This document shows, piece by piece, positions 33,378 through 39,219 of a stretch of DNA of 39,219 bases. Source of the DNA: JANSYP01 sp038751255 (GTDB lineage Bacteria; Pseudomonadota; Alphaproteobacteria; Rhodobacterales; Rhodobacteraceae); NCBI GenBank assembly GCA_038751255.1, contig JBCDGN010000028.1:1-39219 (forward strand), read 5' to 3'. How positions within the stretch are numbered: position 1 is the stretch's first letter; every line of letters begins with the position of its first letter. The notes beneath the pieces were generated by a model that saw nothing but the letters and a program-made list of their open reading frames with translations, made no database searches and had not been told where the DNA came from. Made by a program: the position numbers and the translations under genes.

Positions 33378-34371
33378 ATGGCAAAGCGCAAATATCCAAG
33401 CCTCGCGGCTCTGGCCAGCGATCCTGACCCATCCGGGCCGCTTGAGACGAAGTCTGCCGCTTCGCCAATCGACCATATGGCGGGCGCAGCGGCCGAACAG
33501 GCCGGGCTGATCGAGGATGCCCGGGCCCTGACTGAGGCCCGCGAAGAGGGGCGCGATCCAAAAGCTGCCGCTCGAAGCCATCCAGATTGACCTTCTGATC
33601 CGCGATCGCGTGGCAATTGACGCTGATCAAATGGACAGTCTGCGCGCCAGCCTCGCTGCCCGCGGCCAGCAAGTGCCGATCGAAGTAGTTGCACAAAAAG
33701 ATGGCCGATTTGGCCTGATCTCGGGTCTGCGCCGGGTCCTCGCGCTGCGGGCTCTGGCATCCGCCGAGGTGCTGGCGATTGTGCGTCCACCACAGAGCTC
33801 GAGCGCCGCATATCTCGCGATGGTGGAGGAAAATGAGATCAGGGCAGGGATCTCGTTTTATGAACGAGCACGTTTGGCGGCTAAAGCCGCGGATCTTGGA
33901 ATCTTTGGGACACCCAGTCTGGCCATCGCTGAGCTTTTTGCGTCCGCCAGCCCTGCTAAGCGGTCCAAAATCGGCTCGTTCGTGCAGGTTCACAAAGCCC
34001 TGGGCGAGGATCTGCGGTTTCCAACTTCTTTGTCTGAGCGCTTGGGCTTGGAACTTGCGGCACGCTGTAAAGAGCCTGGTTTTATTGCAGGTATGCAGGT
34101 GAAGCTTGCCCAGGCCATGCCGGAGAACGCACAGCAAGAGCGTGAAGTGCTAGAAGCCGCTTTGCGAGCTACGGATCAGGGGGAGGGCGGGGCGACCGCT
34201 TCTCGCGCCACGGCGCGCGCCATGCCAAAGAAGGCGGCCTTATCGCGCAGCATAGGCCAAGGCCTTACCCTGAAAGCCGCGACCAACACAGTGACGCTCT
34301 TTGGCGCTGAGGTGACCCAAGATCTGATCACCGACCTGGAGGCTTGGCTGCGCAACAGGTTGAAAGACTGA
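33378..34371 (+). pseudogene. parB: ParB/RepB partition protein gene broken by a frameshift
   Basis: Two ORFs together cover a full ParB (about 330 residues). The first (33378-33590) has the N-terminal MAKRKYPSLAALA tail and a TEAREEGR segment; the second takes over near 33553 with QKLPLEAIQIDLLIRDR, then LRASLAARGQQVPIEVV, LISGLRRVLALRAL, the ParB box NEIRAGISFYERARLAAKAA and AKRSKIGSFVQ (HTH region). The reading frame changes by one base between about 33548 and 33556. An internal GTG at 33610 could start a protein lacking the N-terminus, but this would miss the part that contacts ParA. One frameshift may be a sequencing error; the ruined parA and repA next door argue for decay. Confidence 0.8.
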
Positions 34372-34388
34372 TAGCCGAGAAAGCAGAA

Positions 34389-34430
34389 ACCTGGGGTGTT
34401 TCGCATGCGAAACATCCCAGGTTGTTTTTA
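34389..34430 (+). terminator. Rho-independent terminator after parB, built on the palindrome
   Basis: Arms ACCTGGGG-TGTTTCGC and GCGAAACA-TCCCAGGT (34389-34422) pair over 17 bases with one G-T pair and are followed by TTGTTTTTA. It lies 18 bases after the parB stop and 29 bases before the stop of the convergent giant gene, so it can end transcription from the parAB side. Confidence 0.7.
34397..34414. repeat. Perfect palindrome TGTTTCGCATGCGAAACA, possible parS (copy 2)
   Basis: An 18-base perfect palindrome sharing the 14-base core TTTCGCATGCGAAA with 32417-32430. It is directly downstream of parB, a usual location for partition sites of roseobacter parAB systems. It also forms the tip of the terminator hairpin. 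The parS reading is inference. Confidence 0.6.
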
Positions 34431-34458
34431 AAGACAGGCGCGGAGGCTGGACTAGAGC

Positions 34459-37400
34459 CTAGGCGGCCAGGAAGTCATCCTCGTCGAATGTCTCACCATT
34501 GACCGAGACATCCGTGTCGAGCTCTTCGAATGTGCCTTGGCCGTCGGTCAGGGCATCCCAGAGGCTTTGCGAGGAACTGGCATTGTTCATGTCGCCGATT
34601 TTGGCGAGGTCGATTTTGCCGGATCCGCCGCTGAAAAGCTGAAGTGTGACTTTATCGGTATCGTAGTCGAAGGTGAAACGCGCGTCCTGGTTGCCGCGCA
34701 GGCCGATCAGCTCGATGTCGTCGAACATGCCGACCATTTCATCGACATCGACCAGCACTTCCGTCGCGTTGCCAGAGAGGCTGGTGACATCGACGAGAAG
34801 CGTGCCCTCGCCCATATCAAAGCCAGTGAGTACCTCCGGCGTATCGTTATCAAAGGCGCCGGAGCGGAACTCCTCGATGGTTGACAGGCCCCCGCTATCG
34901 GCAGTGAAGGAGAGCACGCCGCCGTCCATCTCCAGGACGGACACTCCACCGGACTGACCGTCAAAGCCGATCTCCGCGTCGCTGCCGTCGATGTTGAGGC
35001 GCGCCTCTTCTTCGATCGTCATCTGCGCGTCATCAACGCCGAGTAACGTTTCGCCGTCTTCGGCCCAAATCTCAAACAAACCGCTAAATTCGCCTGTATT
35101 GGCAAAGCGGCCGCCATCGACATTGATATCGAGGCCATCTTCATCGCTGTAACCATCGGCCCAAACCTGACCGGCATCGTCGATATTGAGCGCGCCACCC
35201 TCCCCGGCGGTGGTCATCTCACCGCTGACATCCAGGCGGCCATGGTCGACCGTCAATCGCCCGCTATCGCCGAAATGCAAATCGTCGAGCACAATCGTGC
35301 CGTCATAGGTCACCCAATTGCCCGCGAGATCGACACTATCGCCGTCAATCGGGTCATCTTCGGTGTCCCAGTTCAGGGTGTTGTCCCACCGTGTGCCTTC
35401 GCCGCGATCATCGGGCACAAAGCGCAGCGTCTGGTTCTCGGTGCGCTCCAACCCGCCCAGACCGAATGGATCCTGGAAGTAGCGCAGAATGTCTTCCGCA
35501 TCGACGTCGCCATCGATCTCACCCTCATGCACGGCGCGCAGGTACTCGGCCAAGTCCGCGATGCTGGCGTCGTTCTGGTTCATCAGACCAGCAGCGAAAT
35601 TCTGGATCGTCGTCTGATCAAGCAGGTCTGTGTCGAGCCCTTCGATATTGCGATCCGCCGCGGTCTCCCCTGCCGGGAAATCGACGTTATAGCCTGCAAA
35701 CCAGTTGTAGATCGTCGTATCGTCAAAATACGTGTCTTTGCGGCTGTCGACGGCGTCGTGGTTCCAAAATTTGTAGCTCAGCTCGTTGGAGTTCGGATCG
35801 GCCAGATGGGTGACGATGTTGCCAACCAGACTGGTCAGTTCGCCTTCGTTAAAGATACCTTCGCTTAGGGCGCCAGGGCGGCCATCGGTGTCGCGGTATC
35901 CAGCCGAGGTGACCAGGTTGCCCTCGACCAATGAGTACTGTCCGATGGGACCCGCGCCTTTGTAGTCGCCGCCCAAAACGTTGAACGCCGAATTGCTGTC
36001 GAGAAAGACATTGCCCTCAACCGTTCCGCCAGAGCGAATTTGAGCGCCATAAGCGGCCGCCCGCATGGTGATGGTATCGCGCAAAGTGACATCGAGACTG
36101 TCGAAATTCACATAGATGTTTTGCGACAGAATGCTGGGGGCGTGACCGTTATCAACGGCGAGATTGGGGCTATAACCTTCCTCCCAGCCAACCTGGTCAA
36201 CCAGAAGGTCTTCAAAGAGCATGTTCTCAGTCGACGCGACGTAAATGCCTTGGATACGGTTCCCGCCCTCATCCTGCCAGTTGTTGGCACCGTTATTGGG
36301 CGCATCTCGGTTGATCTCATAGATCGCGGAGTTGCGGATCGTAACATTGTCAGAGGTCTGGATGGCAAAGCCGTTGGCACCGGTCAGAGTGATGTCGTCC
36401 ATGATCAAATTGGACGTGTCCAGGATCAGACCGCCATCCGCGAAGGTCACCCCTTGGAAGACGATGTTACTATACTGATCTTGGAACATATTCAGTTTGG
36501 CGTTCAGCACTGGGCGCGATCCTTCGCCCCAGGCGCCGACGTAGAGCGGCTCAAGCTCAGACTCGCCATGGCTGTTACGATCGATGATGCGGCCCAGATC
36601 GTCCTCATCGTATTCATAACCGCGTTCAAACAGCAGCCAATTTGAGTTTTCCGCGCCGTTGCCGGTGATCTCCATCCAAAGATCCATGCCGATATCGGGT
36701 TTAAGCGCATTGCTCTCCACATCGCCATATTCAGGGTTATCACGCAGCCATTTGCCGGTGATCGCGCTAATCGGGAGGCCCTCAATTGCCGCGATATCAG
36801 CGGCGGAGAGCGCATCATCGCTGTCGGAGATGTAAACCTTACGGTGCTCATCCCCATGCTCGACCACCAGATCGCCCTCGGCGTCGGTCTCTAACATGTA
36901 GAAATCGCCTTCGCCCCAGCCTTCGGCTTGGCTGCTGCGGAAAACGTCCACGCCCTTGTTGAATGTTTGACTGCTGCCGTTTTCGTAGGTCACGCGGTAG
37001 CTGAAAGACAGATCGAAGGACTGGTCGGCATGCGACAAGACCAGGGCCAACGTATTGTCGGGGTTTACCGTCAGGTTGCCGTAGGCCGGCTTGCTGAGCA
37101 CTTCGATCGAGGCCACGTTATCCAGCCCGGTGTCGAGCGTGTGCACGCGACCGGCTTCAAGCGAGAGATTACCCTGTAAAGACAGAACGTTGCCGTGCTC
37201 CACCGCATAGGGCTCTGACTGGCCTGGCGGGGTGTCGAAGCTGGGAGGTTCCGGCTGCGGGGTCGGGACCGGCGCAGGGGTGGGTTCCGGCTCTGGTTCC
37301 GGCTCCGGCTCTGGTTCCGGCTGCGGTTCTGGCTCGGGCTGAGGTGTCGGCTCGGGCTGAGGTGTCGGCTCTGGCTCGGGCTGCGGTTCTGGCTCGGGCT

Positions 37401-39219
37401 GAGGTTCAGGCGCCGGCTCTGGCTCGGGCGCAGGATCAGGTTCTGGCCGGTCCGTGGCCGCAGCGCCATTGATGTCGCTGGAATAGATCCGAAGATCGCT
37501 GATCTCACCGTCAAAGACATTGTTGAAGAATTCGTCGCCCGAGGCGGAGCTCCAGCCCAAAGCGCCGATCTGCACTTGCTCGGGGCTCTCTGACCAAGTG
37601 AGGTCTGTGGCGCCCTGACCGGCCAACCCGCCATCCACATAGAGCGCGGCCTCGCCATTGCCGAAATTGAGGGAAATGGAGTATTCTTCGCCCGCTTCAA
37701 TGCCGTCCTGGCGCAGGTAGAGATCATTTTGACCATCCTGCATTCGTGCAAAGATAGTTCCGTTTTGCACGAATATCGACAGATGGTTGCCGTTGCCCTC
37801 AAGATTGACGGCGTCGCGTGAGAACAGACCATGGCGCCCTGATACAGAGTTGGCGGTAAAGGTCATGGCGATGGTTGCGGTTTCGAGGTTTAGGGTCTCG
37901 TCCACCGGCAGGACGATCACGTCACTGGCGCTTGAAAGCGTCAGGCTGTCGGTGAGAGCGAAGGCCAATCCGCTGGTTTCCCCGACGACATCGCCGCTGT
38001 TGTAGCTCGAGAAGGTGCCCTGATTGCCACCCTCATAGATCCCGTCGCCCTCGATCAGGTCGAGCTTCACATTGGCCCCATCGACCGTCACGCTGGTTTG
38101 GTAAATCGCATCGCCCAAATCACCACCGTGGAAAGCCACCTCATAGGTGCCATCTTCGAGCGCCAGGCTATAACCGCCCGCCGACCAAGTGGCGGTGGTC
38201 GCCACGCCGTTATCGTCCCAGGCGGTGATGCGCACATCGCCTTGGCCTTCGCCGATATCGTAAAAGCCGTCACCATCTGCATCGTCAAATACAACGCCGG
38301 TTAGGTAGGACTGCCCAGTATCGCCGAAGGCTTGGGTGACAAAGCTCGAAGCGCCGTATGTGACGCCCTCGTAGGTGAAATCGCCATAGCTGTAGCCGAT
38401 GCCGATTTCACTGTAATTATCGCTCAAAATAGCGGCTTGGTGACCGTCAGAGGCCCACAGAGCTTCATGGTGAGCAATCGCGCGACCCTGGATGTCAGTG
38501 AGTTGTCCGGTGGAGCCAATCCAGCCAATATTCTCGCCGACCGGCGCCGGATAGCCTGCTTCTGCCGCGCGAGCGGTGGGGCTCTCGCCGTCGAGGTTGC
38601 GGTGCGCGAAGTAGTTCCGCGCTTCCATATCCTCCGAATGCGCTTCGGCGGCGTCCGACAGGGTGCCTAGAACAGCGAGTGCCTCCAACGGTGCGCTGGA
38701 CAAGCCCGGCGCAATGCTCTCGCCGGTCCGATCAACCTCGGCATCTGGATCAAGACGCGCCCGGTTAACGAGTTCGGTGATCAATTGCTCTTCGGCATTC
38801 AGGCCAGCCCAAGAGATTGCATAGGCTGCGTCTTCCTGCTCAGGGATATCGGCTACCGGCTCCGGTGCGGGCGCGGGCTCTGGCTCTGGCTCTGGCGCGG
38901 GTTCCGGCTCTGGCGCGGGCTCCGGCTCTGGTGCGGGCTCTGGCTCTGGTGCGGGCTCAGGCTCCGGCGCGGGTTCCGGCTCTGGTGCGGGCTCCGGCTC
39001 CGGTGCGGGCTCTGGCTCCGGTGCGGGCTCTGGCTCCGGTGCGGGCTCCGGCTCTGGCTCTGGCTCTGGTGCGGGCTCAGGCTCCGGCGCGGGTTCCGGC
39101 TCTGGTGAGGGCTCCGGCTCCGGTGCGGGTTCCGGCTCCGGCGCGGGCTCTGACTCTGGCGCGGGCTCAGGCTCCGGTGCGGGCTCCGCCTCTGGCGCGG
39201 GCTCAGGCTCCGCTGCGGG
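34459..39219 (-). CDS. Giant secreted-type CAP/LamG/beta-helix protein (5' truncated by window edge)
   Basis: The frame is open from the stop at 34459 to the right edge, so at least 1586 residues are present and the true start lies outside. In order: a Pro-Glu-Ala repeat (about 38857-39219); a CAP/SCP domain (about 38330-38810; ELVNRARL, AHSEDMEARNYFAHRN, GENIGW, SDGHQAAILSDNYSEIGIG); a short SdrD/carboxypeptidase-like repeat (VVFDDADGDGFYD); a LamG/concanavalin-like domain (about 37460-38020); a second Pro-Glu-Gln linker (37243-37450); a right-handed beta-helix (about 35430-36900; Asn-rich turns such as NVTIRNSAIYEI); and an acidic, Asp/Gly-rich C-terminal part ending DDFLAA. Very acidic composition, no Cys seen, and an acidic-hydrophobic end suit a type I secreted protein, but no GGXGXDXUX repeats were seen. 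Beta-helix proteins of this kind include polysaccharide lyases and C5-epimerases; none of their active sites was identified. Confidence 0.8.
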   Translation of the reverse strand, partial: PAAEPEPAPEAEPAPEPEPAPESEPAPEPEPAPEPEPSPEPEPAPEPEPAPEPEPEPEPAPEPEPAPEPEPAPEPEPAPEPEPAPEPEPAPEPEPAPEPEPAPEPEPAPEPEPEPAPAPEPVADIPEQEDAAYAISWAGLNAEEQLITELVNRARLDPDAEVDRTGESIAPGLSSAPLEALAVLGTLSDAAEAHSEDMEARNYFAHRNLDGESPTARAAEAGYPAPVGENIGWIGSTGQLTDIQGRAIAHHEALWASDGHQAAILSDNYSEIGIGYSYGDFTYEGVTYGASSFVTQAFGDTGQSYLTGVVFDDADGDGFYDIGEGQGDVRITAWDDNGVATTATWSAGGYSLALEDGTYEVAFHGGDLGDAIYQTSVTVDGANVKLDLIEGDGIYEGGNQGTFSSYNSGDVVGETSGLAFALTDSLTLSSASDVIVLPVDETLNLETATIAMTFTANSVSGRHGLFSRDAVNLEGNGNHLSIFVQNGTIFARMQDGQNDLYLRQDGIEAGEEYSISLNFGNGEAALYVDGGLAGQGATDLTWSESPEQVQIGALGWSSASGDEFFNNVFDGEISDLRIYSSDINGAAATDRPEPDPAPEPEPAPEPQPEPEPQPEPEPTPQPEPTPQPEPEPQPEPEPEPEPEPEPTPAPVPTPQPEPPSFDTPPGQSEPYAVEHGNVLSLQGNLSLEAGRVHTLDTGLDNVASIEVLSKPAYGNLTVNPDNTLALVLSHADQSFDLSFSYRVTYENGSSQTFNKGVDVFRSSQAEGWGEGDFYMLETDAEGDLVVEHGDEHRKVYISDSDDALSAADIAAIEGLPISAITGKWLRDNPEYGDVESNALKPDIGMDLWMEITGNGAENSNWLLFERGYEYDEDDLGRIIDRNSHGESELEPLYVGAWGEGSRPVLNAKLNMFQDQYSNIVFQGVTFADGGLILDTSNLIMDDITLTGANGFAIQTSDNVTIRNSAIYEINRDAPNNGANNWQDEGGNRIQGIYVASTENMLFEDLLVDQVGWEEGYSPNLAVDNGHAPSILSQNIYVNFDSLDVTLRDTITMRAAAYGAQIRSGGTVEGNVFLDSNSAFNVLGGDYKGAGPIGQYSLVEGNLVTSAGYRDTDGRPGALSEGIFNEGELTSLVGNIVTHLADPNSNELSYKFWNHDAVDSRKDTYFDDTTIYNWFAGYNVDFPAGETAADRNIEGLDTDLLDQTTIQNFAAGLMNQNDASIADLAEYLRAVHEGEIDGDVDAEDILRYFQDPFGLGGLERTENQTLRFVPDDRGEGTRWDNTLNWDTEDDPIDGDSVDLAGNWVTYDGTIVLDDLHFGDSGRLTVDHGRLDVSGEMTTAGEGGALNIDDAGQVWADGYSDEDGLDINVDGGRFANTGEFSGLFEIWAEDGETLLGVDDAQMTIEEEARLNIDGSDAEIGFDGQSGGVSVLEMDGGVLSFTADSGGLSTIEEFRSGAFDNDTPEVLTGFDMGEGTLLVDVTSLSGNATEVLVDVDEMVGMFDDIELIGLRGNQDARFTFDYDTDKVTLQLFSGGSGKIDLAKIGDMNNASSSQSLWDALTDGQGTFEELDTDVSVNGETFDEDDFLAA
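37243..37450 (-). repeat. Pro-Glu-Gln/Thr linker repeat within the giant gene
   Basis: About 208 bases encode alternating Pro with Glu, Gln, Thr or Ala (PEPEPQPEPEPTPQPEP and similar), between the LamG and beta-helix parts. The DNA is built from near-identical short GGCTCNGGCTG-like units. It should form a stiff extended spacer and is prone to length change by slippage. Confidence 0.85.
38857..39219 (-). repeat. EPEPAP hexapeptide (18-base) tandem repeat, continues past window
   Basis: About 120 codons of EPEPAP-type repeat with a period near 18 bases (GGCTCCGGCGCGGGTTCC on the plus strand and variants), just before the CAP domain. It extends to the last base, so its full length is unknown. 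A few units differ (Ala, Ser or extra EP). Likely an extended spacer and a site of slippage. Confidence 0.85.

Noticed and set aside
33376..34137. Minus-strand ORF of 253 codons opposite parB
   Set aside because: Antisense to conserved ParB sequence and without motifs; the plus-strand homology explains the region.
38784..38784. TTG at 38784 as the start of the giant protein
   Set aside because: The frame stays open upstream to the edge with in-frame LNAEEQ and Pro-Glu repeats that lead into the CAP domain, so the true start is outside the window.
38785..39108. Plus-strand ORF rich in Leu, Trp, Arg, Gly
   Set aside because: Complement of the Pro-Glu repeat of the giant gene; composition is a by-product of the repeat.
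38857..39219. CRISPR-like array
   Set aside because: Units are directly adjacent with an 18-base period, no unique spacers, and they encode an in-frame Pro-Glu peptide.

Overview
The window is a cell-surface polysaccharide (EPS/capsule) locus from an alphaproteobacterium, most likely Rhodobacteraceae/Roseobacter group. Three things point there: an exosortase fused to an EpsI domain (XrtD layout); remnants of an RPA-type RepA replication initiator with parA/parB, the kind used by roseobacter extrachromosomal replicons; and the moderately high GC with ATGA/TAATG-coupled genes. I saw no tRNA, rRNA, CRISPR, transposase or IS element. All function calls come from reading motifs by eye; no database search was run.

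Layout. 1-5236 (minus): SDR (UDP-xylose-synthase-like) > UDP-glucose/GDP-mannose dehydrogenase > acyltransferase-3 > galE and phosphomannomutase, both clear pseudogenes; the last runs off the left edge. 5427-7205 (plus): RfbF-like nucleotidyltransferase and FkbM methyltransferase. 7215-10107 (minus): GT4, RmlC-like epimerase, COG4091-type oxidoreductase. 10365-13133 (plus): bifunctional ManC and a Wzx-type flippase. 13130-15468 (minus): Wzy/ligase-like membrane protein and a WecB/TagA/CpsF glycosyltransferase. 15750-23500 (plus): four genes for FN3/Ig/PKD/beta-helix proteins without signal peptides, then a GT4. 23532-27444 (minus): OafA-type acyltransferase with SGNH domain and two GT2 enzymes. 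27637-29296: a GT2 (plus) overlapping a serine-acetyltransferase-like enzyme (minus). 29392-30990: XrtD-type exosortase. 31148-32044: sulfotransferase. 32119-34371: decayed repA, parA and parB, with two copies of a TTTCGCATGCGAAA palindrome, a DnaA box and an AT-rich stretch. 34459-39219 (minus): a very large CAP/LamG/beta-helix protein, 5' truncated by the window edge.

How it fits together. The intact genes supply activated sugars (GDP-mannose, a UDP-uronic acid and probably UDP-pentose, perhaps an NDP-deoxy or branched sugar), at least six glycosyltransferases, a flippase and a polymerase: a Wzx/Wzy-type pathway. Two acyltransferases of the AT3 family, a hexapeptide acetyltransferase and a sulfotransferase suggest an acylated and possibly sulfated polymer. 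Priming transferase, Wza, Wzc and Wzb were not seen and should lie elsewhere.

Most notable: (i) a dead plasmid replication/partition module beside an EPS locus, which suggests a former RepA-type 'biofilm' plasmid now carried by another replicon; (ii) a four-gene block of tail-fibre/tail-spike-looking beta-helix proteins within the EPS locus; (iii) loss of galE and phosphomannomutase next to an intact manC.
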